64,000 nt of DNA from Calothrix membranacea FACHB-236 (GTDB lineage Bacteria > Cyanobacteriota > Cyanobacteriia > Cyanobacteriales > Nostocaceae), in the NCBI RefSeq assembly GCF_014696315.1, contig NZ_JACJPX010000028.1, positions 1 through 64,000 of the forward strand, written 5' to 3'. This document shows, one piece after another, positions 18,257-26,339 of the stretch. The notes under the pieces were generated by a model. It was not told where the DNA came from. It was given only the letters and a program-made list of their open reading frames with translations, and searched no databases. Made by a program: the position numbers and the translations under genes. How positions within the stretch are numbered: position 1 is the stretch's first letter; every line of letters starts with the position of its first letter.

Positions 18257-18880
18257 TTAGTCAATAAGTTGTGGACTAGGAACTTGCGCGTCAATATCTA
18301 ATTGAGATAACGTTGGTAGTAACCAGTTGCCTTCACCAGCCTTGAAAACATTGGCAGGGGCAACATTCAATTCAATTGCACCAGTGACTGGATTTGTTCT
18401 AGCAATTGATTGTGTACCATCGACAAACTTCACCGCGATTGGTTCCGTCAACTGTTGGACTTCAGTATTGGGAGTTAAAACTACCTGTGTACCTGCAGGA
18501 AAGTAAATACCATCACAATCCCAATCATCATCTGTAATTTGCCCAGCTGCTAAAAAGTATAGTTGCGTTGGAGATTTTTTTGGTTTATTGGCATAGACAC
18601 CCAAAGTTCTACCAGTTTGATTAAAGCACTGCGCCCGTTTTCTTGCTGTTTCCATTACATACTTCTGAGACTGTAATTGTGAAAGTCGTTCCTGAAATTG
18701 TTCAGGTGTATAACCAGCTTGTTCAGGATTAGCTTTCGCAGTTAGAAGTTGGTTAAGTTCCTGTGTTACCTCCGCATAGTCAGCCCCTTTAGTAAAATCC
18801 TTACCAGCCCAAGAAGGTTGAGCAAAAGTTAGATTTAAGATAAATACAAGAGCGACAAGAACTATTTTGATGAACTGCAT
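18257..18880 (-). CDS. secreted protein of unknown function (207 aa)
   Basis: It has an N-terminal signal peptide (KIVLVALVFILNLTFA, cleavage near PSWAGKD) and a mature part of about 180 residues that starts with a helical, Gln-rich region (residues 30-85), followed by a beta-rich part. Two cysteines (in RAQCFNQTGR and WDCDGIYF) could form a disulfide. I do not recognise a named family. Its signal sequence, ending QPSWAG, is similar to that of the next gene upstream (YPSWAV), which suggests a related origin or shared export. It is followed by a strong terminator. Confidence 0.75.
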   Translation of the reverse strand: MQFIKIVLVALVFILNLTFAQPSWAGKDFTKGADYAEVTQELNQLLTAKANPEQAGYTPEQFQERLSQLQSQKYVMETARKRAQCFNQTGRTLGVYANKPKKSPTQLYFLAAGQITDDDWDCDGIYFPAGTQVVLTPNTEVQQLTEPIAVKFVDGTQSIARTNPVTGAIELNVAPANVFKAGEGNWLLPTLSQLDIDAQVPSPQLID

Positions 18881-18975
18881 ATTTTTCTCCTTAGTTTGAG
18901 ATTCCTAATAATTAGTTAAGGAAGTTATTAGCTAGGCTGGGGAAGCTTTTTTAAGATGTTTGCATCAGTCTTGAT

Positions 18976-19293
18976 TTAGCGTAATGCTGAGTCTTGAATC
19001 TTAGGAAAACTTTCCAGCCTGTTAGGATTCACCCATCGATTAATAACTTCGCTATTTTTTTTGCGGACTTGAATTTGCACTTGCTTAGGGCTTAACTTAA
19101 CTACTTCAGCCGGGATTTTTTGGACTTCAGCAGAGTCAGGACGAGATTTGTACAGCCAAATAACTTTTTGTCCTACTTCAAAATGCTGAGGATGATCGAC
19201 TAAAGATAGATGAGTTACCGCCCAAGATGGGTAAGCTACTACTAAGTTGATCAGAAACACTAAGATTGCAAAAGCGAGAGGAAACTTTTTCAT
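18976..19293 (-). CDS. small secreted protein with SH3-like beta sequence
   Basis: A 105-residue protein with signal peptide KKFPLAFAILVFLINLVVAYPSWA. The mature 80 residues (FEVGQKVIWLYKSRPDSAEV, PAEVVKLSPKQVQIQVRK) look like a short beta barrel of the SH3/KOW-like kind, which is an inference from pattern only. It stands 95 bases upstream of the 207-residue secreted protein and 12 bases downstream of the CadD-like gene, all on the minus strand, so the three may form one operon. Confidence 0.7.
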   Translation of the reverse strand: MKKFPLAFAILVFLINLVVAYPSWAVTHLSLVDHPQHFEVGQKVIWLYKSRPDSAEVQKIPAEVVKLSPKQVQIQVRKKNSEVINRWVNPNRLESFPKIQDSALR

Positions 19294-19305
19294 ATATTTC
19301 TATAG

Positions 19306-20010
19306 TTATAAACTTTGAGTTTTGAGTTTGGAAGTTTGAATGATTTTGATTAATCCCATTAAACAGAGACAAGCTACTGTTAAGGCAATTGGAGTCAGCG
19401 CCGCACTATCTAAGATAATAAACACACCTAAGCCTATCAAGACAAAGGGAACAAAATTATTACCATAGCGCGTGAGTAAAGTTGCGATCGCACTCTGACA
19501 GGTTAGTTTATAAGTGACATAACACCAGACACCAACCAGTAGTAAGAACACAGCAATGATTACTAGTAACTCAGAAATAGCACTATTAGCAAATAATGGC
19601 ATATAAATTCCTACATTATCACTACCGTTAGCAATAGTAATAGCAGCCACACTGTAAGCTTGGGGAGATAAAAAACTACTGAAAATAGAAGAATTAGAAA
19701 ATTCTAGTCCTGATTCTGTATCAGAAGATTCATCATTATCTGTATTTATCAAACGATTAAATCCAATGGTAATTGGCACTAAACCTAACAGCCCAATCCA
19801 ATGAGATGGTAATATTAAACCGCCGAGAAAACCAAATAGGCTGGCAATCACCAAAGTACAAAATCCCAGGTATTGACCTATTACGATATGACGATGACGG
19901 AAAGTAGCATTTGCTTGAGCAAATAACAGTGTGAGAATGACTAAATCATCTAGGTTTGTAGCTACAAAAGCTGTGATTCCGGTGGGTATAGCTGTAATCA
20001 GTTCGTTCAT
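19306..20010 (-). CDS. CadD-family cadmium resistance transporter-like membrane protein
   Basis: This 234-residue protein has about six membrane helices and the CadD family start, in which FVATNLDDLVILTLLFAQ carries the conserved Asn-x-Asp-Asp in helix 1. The signatures GQYLGFCTLVIAS and TIANGSDNVGIYMPLFA also fit. CadD proteins export or sequester divalent cations, and the true ion here is unknown. The acidic central loop (NTDNDESSDTESG) is cytoplasmic. It is the first gene of a possible operon with the two secreted proteins downstream. Confidence 0.83.
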   Translation of the reverse strand: MNELITAIPTGITAFVATNLDDLVILTLLFAQANATFRHRHIVIGQYLGFCTLVIASLFGFLGGLILPSHWIGLLGLVPITIGFNRLINTDNDESSDTESGLEFSNSSIFSSFLSPQAYSVAAITIANGSDNVGIYMPLFANSAISELLVIIAVFLLLVGVWCYVTYKLTCQSAIATLLTRYGNNFVPFVLIGLGVFIILDSAALTPIALTVACLCLMGLIKIIQTSKLKTQSL

Positions 20011-20308
20011 TTTACTTCTCTCTCAATTTGATAGCTGATACTTTTCAGTTGGTGTGACTTGATATCTGTAAAAGCTGGGTAAATGGCTATTTAATGAAGT
20101 GTGCAGATATAGCATCTCCAATTCAATTGTTAAGCTGCGTCTACTGGTAGTGAAGTCAAAAGATGAGCATTTTACTTGATGAACTCACTCAGAGCCAATA
20201 TTCTTTTTTCAAAAACTTCAAGATTTGATTAAACCTACAAATGTATCGAGTTAAGTAGAATGTAGGTAATTATCTAGTAAACCAAAAATTGCTAAGGGCT
20301 AATTTATC

Positions 20309-20965
20309 TTAGTGAATTAACTTTTCTACAACTTTGCTATTATCACCTAATTGCTGAGTAACAGTAAAAGATTTATTGCTAGAAGGTTGTTTTGTAAATT
20401 TACTGTTGGTTTGAACATGTAAGCCTGGCAATCCAGCCACTCTAACTTCTTTATTTTCTTTTGGAGTATGGACTAAAGTTATTTTAAGCTCGTGGATTAC
20501 TTGTTGCTGCTCTTTGATAATTTGAGTTAGTTCATTGAGCTTTTGAGAGTGTAATTCATCCAATTTTTGATGTAGCAGTTCAATATTTTGACTAGCCCTC
20601 AAATTCACTTGATGGTCGATATCCGCATTTCTGCGATCGGTGTCAGATTGACGATTCTGACTCATCAATACAATGGGTGCTGTATAGGCGGAAGCAAATG
20701 AAAACACTAAGTTGAGCATGATGAACGGTGACTCATCCCAGTGAGGAACCCCTGGTGCTAAGTTCATTCCTACCCATCCGGCCAAAATTGTGCTTTGACA
20801 AATCAGGAACTTCCAAGAACCTACTTGACTAGCTAATTTATCCGCCAGCCGTTGTCCTTGTGTTAATTGTTCTGTGGATGTCTGCGGCGCTGTTTCTACA
20901 ACTTGAGTATTTTGAACGATTTGGGCATCAACGCTATTTGATAATGTTTTTGTAGCGGTCTTCAT
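20309..20965 (-). CDS. DUF1003 membrane protein
   Basis: This 218-residue protein has the DUF1003 core: two membrane helices (FLICQSTILAGWVGMNL and PFIMLNLVFSFASAYTAPIV) followed by MSQNRQSDTDRRNADIDHQV, typical of this domain. A coiled coil follows at residues about 120-165. The N-terminal 50 and C-terminal 50 residues are polar and low in complexity. The function of DUF1003 proteins is not established. The flanking gap of about 300 bases on the CadD side holds no gene. Confidence 0.85.
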   Translation of the reverse strand: MKTATKTLSNSVDAQIVQNTQVVETAPQTSTEQLTQGQRLADKLASQVGSWKFLICQSTILAGWVGMNLAPGVPHWDESPFIMLNLVFSFASAYTAPIVLMSQNRQSDTDRRNADIDHQVNLRASQNIELLHQKLDELHSQKLNELTQIIKEQQQVIHELKITLVHTPKENKEVRVAGLPGLHVQTNSKFTKQPSSNKSFTVTQQLGDNSKVVEKLIH

Positions 20966-21118
20966 ACTGCACCTGCTTGGGTAACTCAGTTGGCTTTTGC
21001 TTTATGAGTTTCAATTTACGTCTTTCCCAAGATAGGAGCAAATACTCTTTTTTTTTAAAACGATAAATAAAAGTGATTAATTATAAAAATATTTTGCTCT
21101 GACTTTCTCAGCAAGCCT

Positions 21119-21201
21119 TAATACTTTTCGGTTAAGGGGGAAAAGGGGAATGGGAAAAGGGAAAGAAACAGCCTTTAACCGTTCGGCTGACGCTCACGGC
21201 G
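21119..21201 (+). repeat. dispersed repeat, copy 1
   Basis: About 83 bases starting AATACTTTTCGGTTAAGGGG and ending GACGCTCACGGCG. A near-identical copy lies on the other strand at 60014-60095, including an exact 23-base match over the GC-rich part. Both lie between genes. The G-rich purine part resembles the GGGAAAAGGGAA heptamer-like repeats. Confidence 0.75.
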
Positions 21202-21355
21202 TTCGCGAACAGCGTCCCGCAGGGAAGCCTTTTTCCCAAAAGCTATCCCTTGTAGTATTGCAGCAAGCCCTACTTATTTTCTTAGTTATCGGACAATACA
21301 GTTCAGTTAAAACAATAAATTGACAACAAAATAATCATTTTATTTTGGAGGGGGT

Positions 21356-21420
21356 TTGGGGGACGCAACCGTCCCCCAATCGGGGGTTTGGGGGAGAATC
21401 CCCCAATTGAGCTAGCTGTT
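21356..21420. repeat. G/C-tract hairpin repeat
   Basis: TTGGGGGACG (21356-21365) pairs with CGTCCCCCAA (21370-21379), and a second TTGGGGGAGAATCCCCCAA hairpin follows at about 21388-21406. The 500 bases between DUF1003 and the gene remnant at 21492 otherwise hold only repeats. Confidence 0.65.
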
Positions 21421-21491
21421 TCCACAAGTGACAAATCAATCACTAATGATCTTTTCTAAACTGTATTAAGTTATCGAATAATTTATTATTC

Positions 21492-21678
21492 TCAGCACTC
21501 TTCATTTTCTGGAATTAGCCGATTCTCCAACCTTTGACTCTTGACTCCTAAAGCTTCTTGGGAAAGAGTGGTAATGATATCTGCGATCGCGCGATCGCTT
21601 TTGCTGTCTTCTGGTGTTTCTTGACGTAAAGAGGTTTCTTTAACCAAGCGGTAAACATCAGCTGCACCTTGGAAAATT
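21492..21678 (-). pseudogene. severed C-terminal fragment of the dehydrogenase-like gene
   Basis: On the minus strand, an open frame without its own start reads IFQGAADVYRLVKET and ends at TGA 21494-21492, 62 codons including stop. It begins exactly at the target duplication of the ISL3 element. Joining it to the gene at 22785-23586 after removing the element and one duplication gives a continuous frame (...LELTELIFQGAADVYRL...). It is therefore the lost C-terminus of that protein. Its last 20 residues derive partly from a GTCAAGAGTCAAAG heptamer repeat. Confidence 0.85.
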
Positions 21679-22784
21679 GGTTCTTCAGGACTTGTTATGC
21701 TAAACTAACAGCTAAAATGCCAACTTAATAAGCACCTAATTCGGAAATTTTCAAAGTTTCTAAAACCGTAACCAGAGCGTTTAATGAGCTTGAGTTTATT
21801 ATTAACACCTTCCACAGCACCACTGGTTGTACCATTGTCAAAATAAGCAATTATCTCATCCAACCAACGAATAATAGTATTGTTGCTACTTGGAAAATAT
21901 TTTTTAGCTTTCGATAACCACATACCTAATTTAAATACTCCAGTATACCAATCATCTGTTCGATTAAAAATTTTTCTAATCTTTTCTTTGAGTTCATGCA
22001 TTACTTTTAGAATAGGAGATACATTTTTAACTTGAATAAGTTTATTAGCTTGTTCTTCAGTTAAGTTATCTTCATTTTTTAAAAGTGGATATTTACTATT
22101 CTTCAATCCTGACATTATTTTTTCGTATTCTGCTTTATCATCAGCTGATTCTGCTTTTTTGATTAATTCTTCTAGATTTCGTTTTTCGGTTTTTCTTTGT
22201 TTATCTAGCTCTTGATTTATCTGTGTCATTACATGAAATCTATCTGCGACTACTTGAGCATTCGGCATTAATTCTGTTACTAAATTTTTATAGCCCTGCC
22301 ACAAATCTATACTTACTTCTTCTATTTGTTCTAAGACCTCATTTCCCCATACTATCAAGGTTTCCTTTATTATCTCTTGTGTACGTCCGCTTAAAATTGC
22401 AATTAGCTTAGACGTATCTAAATCTATTAACACAGCACAGTAATTTCCCTTTCCTTTAACTATCTGACTTTTTGTACCACAGTGAGGACAAATACTGTAT
22501 GATTTGGTTGATTCAGTTTGGAAAATAATTCCAATTCCACCATGAATCCGCTGCGATATTACTTTTACATCTTTCAAATCCAGAAGTTCTGTTAGATTTT
22601 TAATGCCTCTTTTCTTGTTCATACCTGTAAATAGACCAAAAATTTTTATTTTTATATTTACAGCAAACAAGAAAAATTGTTTCAATGTCAACTATATCAA
22701 GCTATTCAGTCATATTTTTATACATTTATTGATTACTTTAAACTTGGATAACTAATTATTTAGCATAACAAGTCCTGAAGAACC
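21679..22784 (-). mobile_element. ISL3-family insertion sequence, internally deleted (1106 bp)
   Basis: The element is bounded by perfect 26-bp inverted repeats starting GGTTCTTCAGGACTTGTTAT (21679-21704 and 22759-22784). It is flanked by the 8-bp direct duplication GGAAAATT (21671-21678 and 22785-22792). The GG(T/C)TCTTC ends and the 8-bp duplication are those of the ISL3 family. It carries one transposase gene on the minus strand. Intact ISL3 elements are usually about 1.3-1.5 kb, so this copy is short. Confidence 0.93.
21705..22622 (-). CDS. ISL3-family transposase, internally shortened
   Basis: About 305 residues from ATG 22622 (the frame is open to 22691). The N-terminus has half of the zinc ribbon (SICPHCGTKSQ). 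The text then jumps to IVKGKGNYCAVLIDLDTSK, and continues with SIDLWQGYKNLV, AQVVADRFHVM and, near the end, TTSGAVEGVNNKLKLIKRSG. In full-length members about 100 residues separate the first CPHCG from the KGxGNY segment, containing the second zinc pair, the HTH and the GIDEIA segment with the first catalytic Asp. They are missing here without breaking the frame. I infer an inactive transposase that would need help in trans. The late catalytic Asp (VVADRF) and Glu (GAVEG) are present. Confidence 0.88.
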   Translation of the reverse strand: MNKKRGIKNLTELLDLKDVKVISQRIHGGIGIIFQTESTKSYSICPHCGTKSQIVKGKGNYCAVLIDLDTSKLIAILSGRTQEIIKETLIVWGNEVLEQIEEVSIDLWQGYKNLVTELMPNAQVVADRFHVMTQINQELDKQRKTEKRNLEELIKKAESADDKAEYEKIMSGLKNSKYPLLKNEDNLTEEQANKLIQVKNVSPILKVMHELKEKIRKIFNRTDDWYTGVFKLGMWLSKAKKYFPSSNNTIIRWLDEIIAYFDNGTTSGAVEGVNNKLKLIKRSGYGFRNFENFRIRCLLSWHFSC

Positions 22785-23420
22785 GGAAAATTAGCTCTGT
22801 CAATTCTAAGGCTTCAAAGGTGTCTGCAATCTCTTCCATTTCCCCAATCCATCGATGTGCTTTTGGTGTCATGGATGGCAGAGAACGAGTCAGTATTTTT
22901 GCTAGTTCTGGTTGGCTAGTCGTTACTTCATCCCACAATTCTTGATCTAAGTTGAGGCGATGGGCAGCAATTAGTAATTCTGTGCCAATTGCTGTCAGTC
23001 CTTTTGTGAGGGCTGCGTAGGACATCTTTAACCCAGAAGCTTTACCAATTTCATCACCAATTACCCTAATATCTAATCCATAATCCCGCAGCTGTTGCAG
23101 TTCTACAGCCTGTTTTCCTGATGCATAGATGCGGGTGCGATTGGGCACTCGTGGCGGCGGACCAATGATTGATGCATCGACAAATTGTCCGCCCTTGGAT
23201 TCGATGAGTTGGGCAATATTTTTTACTTTCTGAGGTGATATGGCGTTGGCATCAACATATAAAATACTCTTACCAACATTGCCTATGACTTCAGCAACTT
23301 GTGCTGCGGCTTCAGTAGCGGCGGCAGGAACTAGAACTGATAGCACTACATCGGATTCAATCACTAGTTGTTTAATTGAACCAACATCTTGAACATTGGC
23401 TGCGGCGGCTAATTGACGAG

Positions 23421-23450
23421 TGCGTAGGCGTAGCCCGTCGTAGACATCGC
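23421..23450 (-). repeat. in-frame repeat in the dehydrogenase-like gene (type shared with FGE gene)
   Basis: On the minus strand GCGATGTCTACGACGGGCTA plus CGCCTACGCA. It is closely related to 3550-3579 in the FGE gene. Here it encodes DVYDGLRLRT between conserved residues ALDERS and RQLAAAA. Confidence 0.65.
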
Positions 23451-23502
23451 TTCTTTCGTCTAAAGCAGCGATTGTCTTTAATCCATTACGATTGAGTACA
23501 GA

Positions 23503-23538
23503 TGCGTAGACGCGAAGCGGCTTGTCGTCAGACATCGC
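23503..23538 (-). repeat. 36-nt coding repeat (copy 2)
   Basis: On the minus strand GCGATGTCTGACGACAAGCC plus 16 bases. It matches 8801-8836 at 32 of 36 positions and is read in another frame as MSDDKPLRVYA, interrupting the otherwise typical GDMGQA...SVLNRNGL. Confidence 0.75.
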
Positions 23539-23601
23539 CTGTCCCATATCGCCAGGACTTAAAATACCAACAGTTTGTATTTGCATGGAAGCTTAATTCC
23601 A

Positions 23602-23663
23602 CAATGCTGAACAAAGAGTACTGATGCGCGTATTTCGCAACCAGTACTCTTTGTTCAGCATTG
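23602..23663. repeat. perfect 22-bp inverted repeat between divergent genes
   Basis: CAATGCTGAACAAAGAGTAC+TG (23602-23623) and its exact complement (23642-23663) flank an 18-base spacer. It lies 16 bases upstream of the minus-strand dehydrogenase-like start and 107 bases upstream of the plus-strand membrane gene. It may be a mobile palindromic repeat or a long hairpin in the 5' leader. Arms this long and perfect are unusual for a repressor operator. Confidence 0.75.
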
Positions 23664-23770
23664 GTTTGGAGATTGAGTTATGAAATAAAGTACGATAATC
23701 TGATAGACATACCGTACTATAGCTCAATAGCAACTTACCACAAATCTATCTCAGGAAGCAAGTAAATTAA

Positions 23771-24214
23771 ATGGCTCAAAAAGCAGAAGTATCTCGATTT
23801 ATCTGGGCTTTTGTGGCTGGCTTTCTCGCAGTGCTGATATTTCATCAAGGTTTACTCGCACTGCTAAACGCCGTTAATTTTGCTCAACGTCCAGCCTATC
23901 AAACTACACCCACACAGCCTTTTGGCATACCGCAATTGCTATCAAGTGCTTTCTGGGGAGGAATTTGGGGTTTAGTTTGGGCAACTATCACAGTACGCTG
24001 GCGAATAAACAAAAATTATTGGTTAGCAGCTTTAATTTTTGGTGCAGTTGCACCGACATTGATTGCTTGGTTCATTGTTGCACCATTGAAAGGTTTGCCT
24101 ATAGCTGGAGGTTGGAAACTACCAGCGATAATTACAGCTTTATTAGTCAACGGTGCTTGGGGGCTTGGAACCGCTTTATTATTTAATTGGTTTGCCAGAA
24201 GACAAGTATTGTAG
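23771..24214 (+). CDS. four-helix membrane protein, unknown function
   Basis: A 147-residue protein with hydrophobic segments at about 10-32, 55-72, 82-102 and 118-140, and a periplasmic or loop region with several prolines (TTPTQPFGIP). I do not recognise a characterised family. It starts at ATG 23771, and its TAG overlaps a GTG (TAGTG) that is probably the original start of the downstream acetyltransferase, so the two were likely translated as a pair. Confidence 0.72.
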   Translation: MAQKAEVSRFIWAFVAGFLAVLIFHQGLLALLNAVNFAQRPAYQTTPTQPFGIPQLLSSAFWGGIWGLVWATITVRWRINKNYWLAALIFGAVAPTLIAWFIVAPLKGLPIAGGWKLPAIITALLVNGAWGLGTALLFNWFARRQVL

Positions 24215-24259
24215 TGAAAGCCATAATTCAGACTAGCCAATGAAAACGATGCATCACAA

Positions 24260-24838
24260 ATGCTGGCAATTTACGCCCCAATTGTCCGCGAAACGACAAT
24301 TTCCTTTGAGCTAGAACCACCCAGCGAAGTTGAGTTTCAACAGAGGATCGAGAACTACCAACAGCAAATGCCTTGGTTAGTTTGCGAAATTAATGGTGAG
24401 ATTGTCGGCTATGCTTACGCTAGTCCATATCGTACCCGTGCAGCTTATCAATGGTCTGTAGAATCTTCCGTATACGTCGGTGAGAAATATCGCCGCCAAG
24501 GAATTGCCAAAGCCTTATATACGGCACTGTTGAAGTTACTACAACTACAAGGATTTTATAACGTTGTTGCTGCGATCGCTTTACCTAATCCAGCCAGTGT
24601 AGCTTTACATGAAGCTGTTGGTTTTGTGTCTGTTGGAGTCTTTCAGCGAGTTGGGTTTAAATTTGGTAAGTGGCTTGATATCGGATTTTGGCAATTATCT
24701 CTCCAATCAGAGCCATCTTTCTTAATTAATCACCACAATACACTACCTATTAATCCACCACTTCCCCTATCAGCAATCCAAAAATCGCCTTTGTGGGATG
24801 AAGCATTAACAACTGGACTATTGCAACTGCGAATTTAA
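24260..24838 (+). CDS. GNAT acetyltransferase (phosphinothricin N-acetyltransferase-like), 5' frameshift suspected
   Basis: This 192-residue reading frame from ATG 24260 has the PAT-type GNAT core: APIVRETTISFELEPPS, the acetyl-CoA loop VGEKYRRQGIAKALYTALL, and NPASVALHEAVGFVSVGVF. It would acetylate a small amine. The usual first strand is missing from this start. Upstream in the same frame the DNA still reads LANENDASQ, a normal GNAT beginning, but without a start codon. The expected start, GTG 24214 followed by KAIIQ, is in another frame, so a one-base insertion around 24226-24233 is likely. The frame upstream of this insertion is coupled to the previous gene (TAGTG). The C-terminal 35 residues are a variable tail. 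Confidence 0.8.
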   Translation: MLAIYAPIVRETTISFELEPPSEVEFQQRIENYQQQMPWLVCEINGEIVGYAYASPYRTRAAYQWSVESSVYVGEKYRRQGIAKALYTALLKLLQLQGFYNVVAAIALPNPASVALHEAVGFVSVGVFQRVGFKFGKWLDIGFWQLSLQSEPSFLINHHNTLPINPPLPLSAIQKSPLWDEALTTGLLQLRI

Positions 24839-24920
24839 CTCAGTAAAACTCTGCGGATCTCTGCGCGAACTTTGCGTTCCTCCGCGTTAAAAAACCTTGC
24901 TTTCAAAAAACACCTAAAAT

Positions 24921-26339
24921 ATGTCAGAAATCACCAACCTCTCTGCATCCCAACTAATTTCACTATACCGCGATCGCCAATTATCACCCGTTGAAGTCAC
25001 CAAAGTTGCCCTAGGAAGAATTGATACTTACAATAACTTAGTTAACGCTTTTGCGATCGTAGATGAAAACACAGCTCTTGCTGAAGCTCAAGCCTCAGAA
25101 GTGCGTTGGTTAAACGGTAATCCTTTGGGCTTATTCGATGGAATACCCTTTACAGCTAAAGATTTACTCTTAACAAAAGGTTTACCCACACGCCGAGGAA
25201 GTAAAGCAATTAACGCCAATCAACCTTGGGAAGAAGATGCACCAGCAGTAGCCCGGTTACGGGAACAGGGTGCAGTATTACTGGGAAAAACTACAACCTC
25301 AGAATTTGGTTGGAAAGGTGTCACCGATAGCCCTTTGACTGGTATCACCCGTAATCCTTGGAATACAGAACTTACCCCCGGAGGTAGTAGCGGCGGTGCG
25401 GCTGTGGCGGCTGCATTGGGCTTGGGAACAATCCACCTGGGTACAGATGGTGGCGGCTCTTCCCGAACACCGGCAGCGTTAACAGGGGTATTTGGATTCA
25501 AACCGACTTTTGGGCGTGTCGCTGGCTATCCCTCAGCCCATACAAGTACTTTATTTCATATTGGCGTTTTGACTCGCACTGTTAACGATGCAGCCGTCAC
25601 CTTAAATGCGATCGCTCATCCGGATGTGCGTGATTGGTATGCTTTATCAGATGTACAACAAGACTATACTCTAGATTCAGATCAAGGTGTAGCGGGATTG
25701 CGAATCGCCTACAGTCCTAACTTTGGATACGCCGATGTCGATCCAGAAGTCGCCGCCTTAGTCAAAGTTGCAGTGGATGTATTTGCCAAATTCGGTGCTG
25801 TTGTTGAAGAGGTAGATCCTGGTTTTACCAATCCCCGCAGTATTTTTCAAACATTATGGCAAGCGGGTGCAGCTAAGTTACTACGTGGTTTTAGTGCAGA
25901 ACAGCAAGCTGTAATTGAAGAAGGTTTGCGGAATATAGCTCAAGAAGGCGATAGGATTACACTAGCAGAATATATCAGCGCCCAAGATGCTCGCGAAGCT
26001 TTAGGAAGACATCTGCAACAATTTCACCAAAACTATGATTTATTAATTACTCCCACCTTATCTGTAGTGGCTTTTCCCGTCGGACAAAATCGTCCCCCAT
26101 CATATATTGACAATCCCCAGCGCGATTGGTCACCGTTTACATATCCGTTTAACCTGACACAACAACCTGCGGCTTCTGTACCTTGCGGCTTCACCAGTAA
26201 TGGCTTACCTGTAGGTATACAAATTGTCGCTGCTAAATACCGAGATTTACTAGTATTGCAAGCCGCTAAAGCTTATGAAACGGTTGCACCTTTCGTTATG
26301 CCGTTAGACTTGTTTAAGGCAAGCAAAAAACTCTCGTAG
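24921..26339 (+). CDS. amidase (amidase-signature family)
   Basis: This 472-residue enzyme has the Ser-cisSer-Lys triad of the amidase-signature family: the catalytic Lys in FTAKDLLL near residue 80, the cis-Ser in PGGSSGGAAVAAA near residue 155, and the nucleophilic Ser in GTDGGGSSRTPAAL near 179. It hydrolyses an amide to acid and ammonia in the cytoplasm. It resembles free amidases more than GatA, because no gatB or gatC is adjacent. The 3' end overlaps by 67 bases the convergent HAD gene. The 82-base gap before it contains a short CTCTGCG-type repeat. Confidence 0.88.
   Translation: MSEITNLSASQLISLYRDRQLSPVEVTKVALGRIDTYNNLVNAFAIVDENTALAEAQASEVRWLNGNPLGLFDGIPFTAKDLLLTKGLPTRRGSKAINANQPWEEDAPAVARLREQGAVLLGKTTTSEFGWKGVTDSPLTGITRNPWNTELTPGGSSGGAAVAAALGLGTIHLGTDGGGSSRTPAALTGVFGFKPTFGRVAGYPSAHTSTLFHIGVLTRTVNDAAVTLNAIAHPDVRDWYALSDVQQDYTLDSDQGVAGLRIAYSPNFGYADVDPEVAALVKVAVDVFAKFGAVVEEVDPGFTNPRSIFQTLWQAGAAKLLRGFSAEQQAVIEEGLRNIAQEGDRITLAEYISAQDAREALGRHLQQFHQNYDLLITPTLSVVAFPVGQNRPPSYIDNPQRDWSPFTYPFNLTQQPAASVPCGFTSNGLPVGIQIVAAKYRDLLVLQAAKAYETVAPFVMPLDLFKASKKLS

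Larger units (their letters stand above)
22756..23586 (-). pseudogene. NAD(P)-binding DUF1932/6-phosphogluconate dehydrogenase-like protein, C-terminus removed by IS insertion
   Basis: The reading frame codes for a Rossmann N-terminus (TVGILSPGDMGQAM), SILYVDANAISPQKV, FVDASIIGPPP, then the DUF1932 helical part (GLKMSYAALTKGLTAIGTELL). This is the architecture of beta-hydroxyacid/6-phosphogluconate dehydrogenase relatives. The last nine residues (RFFRTCYAK) are encoded by the end of the IS, and the native last 61 residues lie beyond it at 21492-21678. Two repeats are inserted in frame near the N-terminus (encoding MSDDKPLRVYA and DVYDGLRLRT), yet the frame survives. The truncated protein could still be made. 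The helical dimer domain is incomplete, so I score it as disrupted. Substrate unknown. Confidence 0.85.
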
